Source: Zhongshania aliphaticivorans (GTDB lineage Bacteria > Pseudomonadota > Gammaproteobacteria > Pseudomonadales > Spongiibacteraceae). From it: a stretch of DNA of 64,000 nucleotides. The position numbers were made by a program, and so were the translations under genes. The number at the start of each line of letters is the position of its first letter. Position 1 is the stretch's first letter. Shown here one piece after another: positions 28,192 to 36,479 of the stretch. The stretch spans positions 1,271,501 through 1,335,500 of the forward strand of contig NZ_CP014544.1 of NCBI RefSeq assembly GCF_001586255.1, in the 5' to 3' direction. The notes below the pieces were generated by a model. That model was not told the DNA's origin, made no database searches, and saw nothing but the letters and a program-made list of their open reading frames with translations.

Positions 28192-29193
28192 TTATCCGCG
28201 CCTTTTGTACGCCATCGGTTTTGTCCCCGTCCATTTTTTGAAGGAACGAATAAAGGCGCTCGGTTCTGAAAAGCCAATTAAAAATGCGGTTTCTTCTACA
28301 CTACAGCCCATGCTGCTCAAGTGAAAAATGGCTGTGTCGCAGCGTACCCGATCTTTAATTTCTTGATATTGGAAACCCTCCTGGCGTAAGTAATTGCGGA
28401 GGGTGTGGGGGTGTATATTCAGGACCTTAGCAAGATCGGCAAAACTGGGCTTATTCTGCAGCGTTGCTTCAACCAGTGAACTTACTTTGTAATGCCAGCT
28501 TTTCGAGGTATAGCGCTGGGTAATCATTGCCAAATTTACGTGGTTTAAAAACTTCTCTAAAGCCTGGGCTGAAATATTTACATTTTGCTCAAGCAAAGAG
28601 GCGGAAAATTGAATTTGCGCGTGGTCTTGCTGATAGTGAATATTTTTAGTGAGAAAGAGGTTCCAGTATTCCGCCGCATGGGGCTGCTTGCTAAAACTGA
28701 AATCAACTCGGTGCAGGGGAATTTGTCTGCCAATCAGCCAGTTGGCGGTGCGGTGTATGTAAAAGAGGAATGACTCATACAAATAGGGGTCAAACTCTGA
28801 ATTCGCGGTATTAGGCGTGAGCGAGATACTCGCGATGTCATTGTGTATTTCTAAATTCGTATTTAAGCCCCAGGGGATTAGGCGGTAAAAGCGCGTGAGG
28901 CGTTTTAAGGCCTCGCCTAGGCTGGGGGCATTGGCCGCGAGTTCGGTCATGGTCGTCCAGCAGCCGAGCTTTTGCGCTTGGGCGCCAAATCCCATCAATT
29001 CGTCGCCCATGGCTTGCATCGTGTCGCGGCAGAGATTGGCGTAATTTTCGGCTGGGATTCGGGCATTGGCTTGCTTGAGCAAGCTGGGGCTAATGTGGTT
29101 TTGATTCAGTAGCTTAAGTTGTAAGTCGGGTTGCTGTTGCAAGTTCTGCAGGCATTTCTGCACGAAATAAATGGCGATAGTGGGTGATCGCAT
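28192..29193 (-). CDS. AraC-family transcriptional regulator
   Basis: A 333-residue regulator with the arabinose-binding-type N-terminal domain (about residues 20-205) and C-terminal HTH pair (about 235-330, PSFADLAKVLNIHPHTLRNY and SVEETAFLIGFSEPSAFIRS). The same domain layout as the regulator at 1213. It is divergent from the beta-oxidation operon at 29395, so it is the natural candidate to control it; inference from position. Confidence 0.88.
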   Translation of the reverse strand: MRSPTIAIYFVQKCLQNLQQQPDLQLKLLNQNHISPSLLKQANARIPAENYANLCRDTMQAMGDELMGFGAQAQKLGCWTTMTELAANAPSLGEALKRLTRFYRLIPWGLNTNLEIHNDIASISLTPNTANSEFDPYLYESFLFYIHRTANWLIGRQIPLHRVDFSFSKQPHAAEYWNLFLTKNIHYQQDHAQIQFSASLLEQNVNISAQALEKFLNHVNLAMITQRYTSKSWHYKVSSLVEATLQNKPSFADLAKVLNIHPHTLRNYLRQEGFQYQEIKDRVRCDTAIFHLSSMGCSVEETAFLIGFSEPSAFIRSFKKWTGTKPMAYKRRG

Positions 29194-29281
29194 ATCGGGT
29201 AGCCCAATTTGACTGGCCTCAAATTATAACAAAATGTCTATTTTTAACTAGCTCAATGTCATTGTTTTGGCGCTTGTCACA

Positions 29282-29357
29282 GGCGCAAAATGCGCCCTAA
29301 TTAATTTGTGGTGCGGTGGCCGCACAAAAATGAGCTTATTGGGGTAGTTTCTGCCCC
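29282..29357. promoter_or_regulatory. three evenly spaced short hairpins upstream of the beta-oxidation operon
   Basis: GGCGCA-AAA-TGCGCC (29282-29296), GTGCGG-TGG-CCGCAC (29311-29325) and GGGGTAG-TTT-CTGCCCC (29341-29357, one G:T pair). All have 3-base loops and centres 29 and 31 bp apart. They fill the divergent gap between the AraC gene and the SDR gene and could be regulator sites or leader structures. Confidence 0.6.
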
Positions 29358-29394
29358 TTTATATTAATCATGCACTCGAGTGCTGGGAGTCGAT

Positions 29395-30165
29395 ATGAAC
29401 ATTCAAGGCAAGGTAGCGGTAGTTAGTGGTGGCGCATCAGGCATGGGCTTAGAAATTGTGCGGCGCTTGGTTAGTCTCGGCGGCAAGGCGGCAATATTTG
29501 ATTTAAATGCTACAGCTGGCGCGGCGGCCGTCGCAGAGCTGGGTGAGTCGGTGGTTTTTGCCGAGGTTAACGTTACCAGCGAAGATTCTATTAAGGCCGG
29601 TATTGAGCAGACCATGGCGGCCTTCGGCGCGATCCATATTTGCGTTAACTGCGCAGGTATTGCCACTGGTAGCAAAACCCTTGGTAAAAACGGTCCGTTC
29701 CCACTAGATTTGTGGAACAAAACCTTGGCTGTAAACTTGACTGGCACCTTCAATGTACTGCGTTTGTGTGCTGAGCAAATGGCAAAAAACACCCCTGAGA
29801 ACGCCGACGGTGTTCGCGGCGCAATTATTAATACTGCGTCGGTGGCGGCCTTTGAAGGTCAGGTTGGTCAGGCGGCGTACAGCGCCAGTAAAGGCGGTAT
29901 TGTCGGTATGACCCTGCCAATTGCCCGCGACCTGTCAACGATTGGTATTCGTGTTAACTGCATCGCCCCCGGCTTGATCAATACCCCCATGTTTGAATCG
30001 CTGCCCGCGCCGGTGTATGAAGCATTGAGTAGCACGCCGCTGTTCCCCAAACGTCTTGGCCGCGCCGCCGAAATAGCGCACATGGTGACCAGTGTTATTG
30101 AGAATGACTATATCAACGGTGAATGTATTCGTATGGACGCCGGTTTGCGCATGCAGCCCAAATAA
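29395..30165 (+). CDS. 3-hydroxyacyl-CoA dehydrogenase, SDR (HSD10-like)
   Basis: A 256-residue classical SDR. The NAD site is SGGASGMGLEIVRRL (T/S-G-x3-G-x-G), the N-N-A-G-equivalent is CVNCAGIATG, and the active site is Ser ... YSASKGG. The order and the GPFPLDLWNKTLAVNLTGTF segment match type II 3-hydroxyacyl-CoA dehydrogenases (HSD17B10-like), which oxidise L-3-hydroxyacyl-CoA. The start at 29395 has GGGAG upstream; a frame from 29380 adds five residues. First gene of a three-gene beta-oxidation operon. Confidence 0.88.
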   Translation: MNIQGKVAVVSGGASGMGLEIVRRLVSLGGKAAIFDLNATAGAAAVAELGESVVFAEVNVTSEDSIKAGIEQTMAAFGAIHICVNCAGIATGSKTLGKNGPFPLDLWNKTLAVNLTGTFNVLRLCAEQMAKNTPENADGVRGAIINTASVAAFEGQVGQAAYSASKGGIVGMTLPIARDLSTIGIRVNCIAPGLINTPMFESLPAPVYEALSSTPLFPKRLGRAAEIAHMVTSVIENDYINGECIRMDAGLRMQPK

Positions 30166-30238
30166 TTACACGATAAATTCTGATAAATACCGCAAAGGAA
30201 GGCTTCCGGGCCTCCTTGAAAATTGAGTGGAGCTAATG

Positions 30239-31471
30239 ATGACTGAAGCGTGGATTATTGACGCCTGCCGCACCCCCCGTGGCATTGGTAAATTGGGTAA
30301 AGGGGCTTTGGCCGATATTCATCCCCAACAATTGGGGGCTTGCGTGCTAAAAGCACTGGTAGACCGAAATACCTTAAATACCGCCGATGTCGACGACGTA
30401 GTGTGGGGCACGAGCTGCCAAAAAGGCCGTCACGGTGGCGATATGGGCCGTATGTCGGCGCTCGATGCTGGCTTTGATATCCGCTCTAGCGGTGTAACTT
30501 TAGATCGCTTCTGCGGCTCGGGTATTACCAGTGTGAATATTGCGGCGGCCTCTATTATGTCTGGCATGGAAGATGTCGTCATCGCGGGCGGCGCTGAGAT
30601 GATGTCGAGCTATGGTCACGACAATGGTCTGCCAGTAGTGATGGACAGCGGCAATATGCGTCTGCGCGCCCGCCACCCCCAAACTAATCAAGGGGTGTGT
30701 GCTGATACGATTGCGACCCTGGAAGGTATAGATCGCGAGGCACTGGACAAGCTTGCGGTGGTAAGCCAGCAGCGCGCTGCTCACGCAATTGAAAATGGCT
30801 ATTTCGACAAGTCTTTGGTGCCGGTATACCACGAAGATGGTCGCCTGGCGCTGGATCGCGAAGAGTTTCCAAGGCCGAGCACAAGCTTGGAATCCTTGTC
30901 GCAATTAAAGCCGTCTTTCCCGGCCTTGGCCGATCAGCCGCTAGACGAAGAGGGTACGACTTACCGCTCATTAATGCAGGCGAAATACCCCGATATTGAA
31001 ATTAATCACGTTCATCATGCGGGTAATTCATCCGGTGTGGTTGATGGTGCAGCGGCAATTTTGTTGGCTTCTCCGGCTTATGCAACTAAGCAGGGTTGGA
31101 AGCCAAGAGCCAAAGTGCTGGCGATGGCAAATATGGGCGACTGCCCAACATTAATGCTAAATGCACCCGTTGCTGCCGCTGAAAAAGTATTGAAAAAAGC
31201 GGGACTCACCATCGACGATATTGATCTGTTCGAAGTGAATGAAGCATTTGCCGTGGTTTTGGAGCGCTTTATCCGTAAACTCAATATAGACCGCGACAAG
31301 ATCAATGTTAACGGCGGCTCTATGGCGCTGGGGCATCCGATTGGCGCGACCGGTTCGATTCTTATTGGCACGGTGCTAGATGAGTTAGAGCGCCGCAACC
31401 TTAAGCGCGGGCTCATTACCATGTGTACGGCGGGCGGCATGGCGCCGGCGATTATAATTGAGCGTATGTAA
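30239..31471 (+). CDS. acetyl-CoA acyltransferase (thiolase)
   Basis: A thiolase of about 410 residues. The acylated Cys is in LDRFCGSGITSVN, the His is in GGSMALGHPIGATGS, and the second Cys is in LITMCTAGGMAPA. It cleaves 3-ketoacyl-CoA to acetyl-CoA and shortened acyl-CoA (or the reverse). The start at 30239 is chosen for the GGAG 6 bp upstream; alternative starts at 30227 and 30236 are in frame. Between an HSD10-like dehydrogenase and an acyl-CoA dehydrogenase, so it is the last step of a beta-oxidation spiral. Confidence 0.93.
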   Translation: MTEAWIIDACRTPRGIGKLGKGALADIHPQQLGACVLKALVDRNTLNTADVDDVVWGTSCQKGRHGGDMGRMSALDAGFDIRSSGVTLDRFCGSGITSVNIAAASIMSGMEDVVIAGGAEMMSSYGHDNGLPVVMDSGNMRLRARHPQTNQGVCADTIATLEGIDREALDKLAVVSQQRAAHAIENGYFDKSLVPVYHEDGRLALDREEFPRPSTSLESLSQLKPSFPALADQPLDEEGTTYRSLMQAKYPDIEINHVHHAGNSSGVVDGAAAILLASPAYATKQGWKPRAKVLAMANMGDCPTLMLNAPVAAAEKVLKKAGLTIDDIDLFEVNEAFAVVLERFIRKLNIDRDKINVNGGSMALGHPIGATGSILIGTVLDELERRNLKRGLITMCTAGGMAPAIIIERM

Positions 31472-31489
31472 TACAGGCGGATAGCAAGC

Positions 31490-32638
31490 ATGAATTTAAA
31501 CCTCTCAGAAGAGCAGCAATTTATTCAGCAAACTGCACGGGATTTTGCCGAGAAGGAACTTGTCGGCAACGCTGCCAAGCTGGATGCAGGTCAGGGCCAA
31601 GACGAATTTTTAGCGAATCTTAAAAAGCTCGCTGATTTAGGTTTTATGGGGCTGAATGTCGATGCCGAATACGGCGGCACCGAAGCGGGGACCGTGGCGT
31701 TTAGTTTGGCAATTAGCAGTATTGCCCGAGGTTGCGCCTCTACCGCAGTGACCGTGTCGGTTACCAATATGGTGGCCGAAGTGATTCAGTCGGTGGCGAG
31801 CGTTGAGCAGAAACAAAATTACCTGCCCAAAATTTGCTCCGGTGAATATTTGGCGGCGGGCTTCTGCCTAACCGAGTCGGGTGCCGGCTCAGACCCCTCG
31901 GGGATGAAAACCACTGCAGTGCGCGATGGCGACGGCTGGGTTTTAAATGGCTCCAAAGCCTATATCACCAGTGCCGAGTACGCTGGGGTGTTTGTCGTGT
32001 GGGCGGTAACCGACAAAGACGCGCCGCGCGGTAAGGGCATTTCCTGCTTTTTGGTTGAGCGTGAAACGGCTGGTCTTACCGTGGGGCCGGCTGAAGAGAA
32101 AATGGGCCAGAAAGGTTCGGCAACCAATCCGGTGTATTTTGATGATTGTCGTATTCCTGCCAGCGCGCTTATGGGCACCTTAAATCGTGGTTATCAAGTG
32201 GCTTTGGGTGAGTTGGCCGGTGGCCGTATTGGCATTGGATCTTTAGCCTTGGGTTTGGGTGAAGCTGCACTCGACTACGCCAGAGACTACGCCAAAGAGC
32301 GCCAGCAATTTGGTCAGCCCATCGCTAATTTTCAGGGTTTGCAATGGATGTTGGCTGACGCTTACACCGAAATGGAAGCGGCCCGTTTGCTATTGATGCA
32401 GGCGGCGTTCACCAAAGAGAGTGGCGGCGATTTTGGCAAGCAGGCCTCTATGGCTAAATTGTTTGCCTCGGAAGCCGCCAACCGAGCGTGTTATACCGGC
32501 CTGCAAATTCTGGGCGGCAATGGCTATAACCGCGAGTACCCCCTGGAGCGCTTGGCCAGAGATGTGCGGATTACCAGTATATATGAAGGCACCAGCGAAA
32601 TTCAGCGCATGATTATTTCACGCAGTGTATTTAGTTGA
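31490..32638 (+). CDS. acyl-CoA dehydrogenase
   Basis: A 382-residue flavoprotein of usual length. Signatures are CLTESGAGSDPSGMKTTA (substrate/FAD loop), RQQFGQPIANFQGLQWMLAD, QILGGNGYNREYPLERLARD and the C-terminal IYEGTSEIQRMII, where Glu in Y-E-G-T is the catalytic base. It oxidises acyl-CoA to 2-enoyl-CoA and feeds electrons to ETF. Third gene of the operon, 18 bp after the thiolase. Short/branched-chain preference is possible but not provable here. Confidence 0.95.
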   Translation: MNLNLSEEQQFIQQTARDFAEKELVGNAAKLDAGQGQDEFLANLKKLADLGFMGLNVDAEYGGTEAGTVAFSLAISSIARGCASTAVTVSVTNMVAEVIQSVASVEQKQNYLPKICSGEYLAAGFCLTESGAGSDPSGMKTTAVRDGDGWVLNGSKAYITSAEYAGVFVVWAVTDKDAPRGKGISCFLVERETAGLTVGPAEEKMGQKGSATNPVYFDDCRIPASALMGTLNRGYQVALGELAGGRIGIGSLALGLGEAALDYARDYAKERQQFGQPIANFQGLQWMLADAYTEMEAARLLLMQAAFTKESGGDFGKQASMAKLFASEAANRACYTGLQILGGNGYNREYPLERLARDVRITSIYEGTSEIQRMIISRSVFS

Positions 32639-32654
32639 TTAGTCCGCTTTAGTG

Positions 32655-33470
32655 CTAGTGCGAACTGGTCAGTGCCTGTTGTTTTAAGGTGCTGGCCAGT
32701 TCATCGCCCAAGTATTTTTCAATTATATAGTGCACGCCATATAACACCGGCGTCATGACCACGGCCATCATAAACTTGTAAATATAGTTCACTACGCCAA
32801 TCGCAAAAACCAATTGTAAACTCCAGTCGGCGCCAATATAAAAGGCGATGAACAGCACCACAAAACTGTCGATAAACTGGCTGACCAAGGTGGAGCCGGT
32901 GGCCCGCAGCCATATCCAGCGTTCCCCAGTGATTTCTTTCACTCGGTGAAACACTTTTACATCAATAATCTGACCAAGTAAAAAGGCGACTAGGGAGCCA
33001 AGAATAATCCACAAACCCTGGCCAAACACCAATTTAAATGCTGCATCGTAATCGCTGACCAGCGCCCGTAAATTATCTTGCTCGCTCTGTGGGAGTGCTG
33101 GGCTAATATGGGATTGCGGCCAAAAATCCGCTGGCACTAAATGAATGCCAATAAAAAACATGGCAAAGGCGTACACAATTAAGCCCGCGGTGAGGTAAGA
33201 CAATAGCTGCACACCGCGCTTGCCGTAGTATTCATTAATAATGTCGGTAAGCACAAAAACAAAGGGCCAAAGTAAAACCCCGACCGTAAGATTGAAGGAA
33301 AGGTGTTCAATGCCAAAAATACTGAGGTCAAGCGGCGGCATGCCGAGGGTATGCTCGAGGGAAAATATTTTTACGCCGATCAATTCCGCGATCAGGGCAT
33401 TGGCCACAAAAAAGCCGCCCAGAAAAATAAATAGGCGGGTGGCTTTATTATTAAGGGTATTGCTCATCAT
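32655..33470 (-). CDS. yhhQ: queuosine precursor transporter (YhhQ/VUT family)
   Basis: A 271-residue inner-membrane protein with about six transmembrane segments. The VUT/YhhQ signatures ANALIAELIGVKIF, FVLTDIINEYYGKRGVQLL, FLLGQIIDVKVFHRVKE and RATGSTLVSQFIDSFVVLF are present. YhhQ imports preQ0/preQ1 for queuosine synthesis. The same window also has the de novo genes queE and queC. Two tandem ATG codons at the start (33470 or 33467). Confidence 0.9.
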   Translation of the reverse strand: MMSNTLNNKATRLFIFLGGFFVANALIAELIGVKIFSLEHTLGMPPLDLSIFGIEHLSFNLTVGVLLWPFVFVLTDIINEYYGKRGVQLLSYLTAGLIVYAFAMFFIGIHLVPADFWPQSHISPALPQSEQDNLRALVSDYDAAFKLVFGQGLWIILGSLVAFLLGQIIDVKVFHRVKEITGERWIWLRATGSTLVSQFIDSFVVLFIAFYIGADWSLQLVFAIGVVNYIYKFMMAVVMTPVLYGVHYIIEKYLGDELASTLKQQALTSSH

Positions 33471-33555
33471 GGGCGTATCCTAATGGCGAAATTGCGGAGC
33501 GGGAATACTGGCGCCGAAATGCGGTAATATGGCGGATTAAGGCATTTTACATTAA

Positions 33556-33569
33556 TCGACCTTGGTCGA
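33556..33569. promoter_or_regulatory. inverted repeat between yhhQ and an SDR gene
   Basis: TCGACC-TT-GGTCGA, a perfect 6-bp inverted repeat in the divergent gap. It is a possible regulator-binding site; the regulator is unknown. Confidence 0.35.
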
Positions 33570-33635
33570 CAGTTTTGTGCGGTAAAGCGATCAGCGATTT
33601 ATGCACACTAGATGATTAGAGTGAAGCGAGTTTCT

Positions 33636-34364
33636 ATGTCAGTTCAACATTACGCACCGCTGGTGCTTATTACTGGGGCCTCACAAGGCATTGGCGCGGC
33701 GATCGCAAAGTGCTTTGCTAACGCCGATTTTCCGGTGCGTCTGGCACTGCTTGCACGCACTCGCAGCGGGCTGATGGACGTTGCGGCGGACTGCGCCAAG
33801 GCGAACTCGGTAAAGATATACACCGTTGATGTGAGCAACGCGGAGCAGGTGGCTGCTTTCGCCCAGACACTCAAGTCAGAGATGGGTGAGGTCGACGTCC
33901 TCATTAATAACGCTGGAAGTTGGTTGGGCAGCAGTATTGTCGATATGGCGGTAGCCGATTTTGACCGTATTATCGCGGCCAATTTGCGCAGCACGTTTTT
34001 GCTCTCGAAAATGGTATTACCGGCCATGATCGCAAAGGGGGCCGGGGATATTTTTAATATGTCTTCAACGGCGGGTTTCGAAGGCTATGCAGGGGTCTCG
34101 GCCTATTGCGCTGCCAAGCACGGAGTTAGTGGGTTTACTAAGGCGCTGCGCGAAGAAATGCGGGGCACAGGCGTGCGGGTGTGTTGCGTGTCACCAGGGC
34201 CGACTCATTCCCCTTCTTGGCAGGACAGTGGTGTGGCCAAAGAGCAGTTAATGCCCGCTGAAGATGTGGCGCGCGCATTCCTAGCGATATATAAACTCGA
34301 CCGCAATGTGGTGGTAGAAGATATTGTGCTGCGGCCGCAGGCTGGGCATATACGAAGTAATTAG
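33636..34364 (+). CDS. SDR-family oxidoreductase
   Basis: A 242-residue classical SDR. The cofactor motif is ITGASQGIGAAIAK, followed by DVLINNAGSWLG, NMSSTAGFEGYAGVSAYCAAKHG (Ser, Tyr, Lys catalytic set) and VCCVSPGPTHSPSW. Oxidises or reduces an unknown alcohol/ketone. The ATG at 33636 puts the nucleotide motif at the normal distance; a frame from 33612 adds eight residues. It is convergent with the MarR-type gene. Confidence 0.85.
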   Translation: MSVQHYAPLVLITGASQGIGAAIAKCFANADFPVRLALLARTRSGLMDVAADCAKANSVKIYTVDVSNAEQVAAFAQTLKSEMGEVDVLINNAGSWLGSSIVDMAVADFDRIIAANLRSTFLLSKMVLPAMIAKGAGDIFNMSSTAGFEGYAGVSAYCAAKHGVSGFTKALREEMRGTGVRVCCVSPGPTHSPSWQDSGVAKEQLMPAEDVARAFLAIYKLDRNVVVEDIVLRPQAGHIRSN

Positions 34365-34395
34365 GGCCTAATTTACCCGCTCGGTAATAATCTAT

Positions 34396-34923
34396 TTAAC
34401 TGCGTATTTTCGAAAACTCTTCGTCCATTCGCATGAACATATAGATCCCCATTTTGTTCTCGTCATCAGAGAAATTCGCGGTAATCCGCTTTATGACATC
34501 ACAGGCGCTGGCGATCATTTCGTCGCAGTGTTGTTTGCCTGCTGGGGTCATTTCAATGAGTTTTTCACGACCTGAATTTGGGTCTTCCAATATAGTGATA
34601 TAGCTCAATGGTTCTTTTGCTAGGGCACGCAAAGCTTTGGAAACACTGCTGCTGGTAATGTCATACCAGTTGGTCATCATTTTGACGATGTCTTTGCGGC
34701 TAATCGTCGTTACGTCTCGGCGTTGAGACTCTGATCGCAGAATCCACATAATAACGGTTTGGTGGCGATCGAGTCGGCCACACTCCATCAACCCTGCTTC
34801 TATCTTCATCCCAATTGAAAAGTGTATCGGGTAAAAATAATCCAGAAACATATTGGGAGCGTTATCTGGATTTACAGGTACGTCGTCTGCGGTTTTCCAA
34901 TGCTTGTTCAAGGCGGGCCTCAA
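34396..34923 (-). CDS. MarR-family transcriptional regulator
   Basis: A 175-residue winged-helix regulator. The DNA-recognition helix region is NWYDITSSSVSKALRALAKE (about residues 85-104), followed by the wing DPNSGREKLIEMTPAGKQHC. The start is TTG at 34923, with an ATG at 34851 as a shorter alternative; no strong ribosome binding site is seen for either. It faces the aldehyde dehydrogenase gene across 149 bp containing a palindrome overlapping the promoter, so it is very likely the local repressor (inference). Confidence 0.83.
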   Translation of the reverse strand: MRPALNKHWKTADDVPVNPDNAPNMFLDYFYPIHFSIGMKIEAGLMECGRLDRHQTVIMWILRSESQRRDVTTISRKDIVKMMTNWYDITSSSVSKALRALAKEPLSYITILEDPNSGREKLIEMTPAGKQHCDEMIASACDVIKRITANFSDDENKMGIYMFMRMDEEFSKIRS

Positions 34924-35000
34924 TATACTGATTTGTAGGTGAATTTAGGTTCCTAGTTGGGCTATGTCAAGATATATCACAAACGACACTATGCTATATT

Positions 35001-35029
35001 GGAAATAGTTTCCTATTGACACTATTTCC
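35001..35029. promoter_or_regulatory. operator-like inverted repeat (GGAAATAG...CTATTTCC)
   Basis: An 8-bp perfect inverted repeat, GGAAATAG-N13-CTATTTCC, with the related TTTCCTATT inside it. It overlaps the -35 box and part of the spacer of the promoter below, the position expected for a repressor. Most likely bound by the divergent MarR-type protein. Confidence 0.65.
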
Positions 35030-35044
35030 TTGCCGCATTATATT
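35016..35044 (+). promoter_or_regulatory. sigma70 promoter of the P450 operon
   Basis: TTGACA (35016-35021), 17-bp spacer, TATATT (35039-35044): a perfect -35 and a one-mismatch -10 at optimal spacing, 29 bp before the aldehyde dehydrogenase ATG. Confidence 0.78.
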
Positions 35045-35072
35045 TGTCGAGAAATGATAATGCGAGTGAGTA

Positions 35073-36479
35073 ATGAGCAGTCAAATCGATATCCAATTAC
35101 AAAGTGCGTTCGATGCACTTCGCCACGGTTACGGTGAAGAGCGCTTCCCGTCCTTGAGGCAGCGAGTCAGTCGTTTAAGTCGTTTAAAGGCTCTGCTGGT
35201 CGAAAATGAAGAGGCGCTTTGTGCCGCCTTATCTACGGATTTTGGTTATCGCTCGGTAGATCAAAGCTCGTTTGCCGAAATTACCACCACGATTAAGTCT
35301 GTTAATTACGCACTTAAGAATGTGAAGTTTTGGATGCAGGCCTCGCGCCGCACGCCGGATTTAAGCTTGCGGATGAGCGGTGCAAAGACCGCCACTCAAG
35401 CTTTTCCTAAGGGTGTAGTGGGTATTGTTAGTCCTTGGAATTTCCCGATCAATCTTGCGCTATCACCACTGGTGTCAGTGCTTGCAGCGGGAAATCGCGC
35501 CTTGATTAAACCCTCTGAATTCACTCCAACAAGTTCAGCATTATTGGCAGAGCTAATAGGGAAATACTTCGAAAAAACAGAAGTGGCTGTGGTGTGCGGC
35601 GAAGCCGAGCTTGCTCAGCAATTTGTCACCTTGCCCTTTGATCACCTGATTTATACCGGCGGTGAAACGGTGGCGAGACACATTATGGCCGCCGCGGCAG
35701 TGAATTTAGTGCCACTCACCCTCGAGCTTGGTGGCAAATCGCCAGTCATCGTTAGTCAGTCAGCCAACTTGAAAAAGGCCGCGCAGCGTATCGCGTTTGG
35801 TAAGTACTTTAATGCTGGTCAAATTTGCATTGCACCAGATTATTTAATGATCGCTCCTGAGCGTCTTGATGAGTTTCTCGCTTGCTTAAAAGACGCTGTT
35901 GCCTCCATGAATGCCAATGCGGATTCAGTCGACAGCGTGACCGTGATCAACGACCGCCATCGCCAGCGTCTTGCCGAATTGGTCATTGAGGCAACAGAGC
36001 AGGGCGCGCGAGTTGTGAGTTTTGGTGAAGAAAGCGGTGAGCAACCCTACAAACTAAATATCGTCATCGACGCGCCTGAATCGACAAAAATCAGCTGCGA
36101 CGAAATATTTGGCCCGTTGCTGTTAATCAAAACCATTGGCAGTTTAGAGGCCCAGATAGCTGAAATCCGCAAGGGCGGGCACCCCTTGGTTATTTATTAC
36201 TTTGGTAATAACGAAAGCGAATTTAACACCGTTGCCGAGCAAACCTCGTCCGGCGCCTTGGTCAAAAACGAAGTTATTTTTCAATACGCTAATGATGACC
36301 TGCCCTTTGGTGGCGTGGGTCGTAGCGGCATGGGTAAGTATCGTGGCCTCGATGGCTTTAATGAGTTTTCTCATACCCGCGCAATATTTAAATCTGGGTG
36401 GTTGGATATTTCTGGCTGGGTGACCCCGCCCTACAACCCACAATTCAGAATGCTTAACAAAATAATGAGGAAGATATGA
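35073..36479 (+). CDS. aldehyde dehydrogenase (coniferyl-aldehyde-dehydrogenase-like)
   Basis: A 468-residue NAD(P)-dependent ALDH, slightly shorter than typical ALDHs and like the class-3/coniferyl group. The proton acceptor Glu218 is in LTLELGGKSPVIV and nucleophile Cys252 is in FNAGQICIAPDY; SPWNFPINLAL is the substrate/NAD loop. It should oxidise an aldehyde, plausibly one made through the P450 encoded next. The stop overlaps the P450 ATG by 4 bp (ATGA). First gene of the operon. Confidence 0.93.
   Translation: MSSQIDIQLQSAFDALRHGYGEERFPSLRQRVSRLSRLKALLVENEEALCAALSTDFGYRSVDQSSFAEITTTIKSVNYALKNVKFWMQASRRTPDLSLRMSGAKTATQAFPKGVVGIVSPWNFPINLALSPLVSVLAAGNRALIKPSEFTPTSSALLAELIGKYFEKTEVAVVCGEAELAQQFVTLPFDHLIYTGGETVARHIMAAAAVNLVPLTLELGGKSPVIVSQSANLKKAAQRIAFGKYFNAGQICIAPDYLMIAPERLDEFLACLKDAVASMNANADSVDSVTVINDRHRQRLAELVIEATEQGARVVSFGEESGEQPYKLNIVIDAPESTKISCDEIFGPLLLIKTIGSLEAQIAEIRKGGHPLVIYYFGNNESEFNTVAEQTSSGALVKNEVIFQYANDDLPFGGVGRSGMGKYRGLDGFNEFSHTRAIFKSGWLDISGWVTPPYNPQFRMLNKIMRKI

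Noticed and set aside
33471-33635. preQ1 riboswitch upstream of yhhQ
   Set aside because: No aptamer-like stem and A-rich tail seen by eye in either strand.
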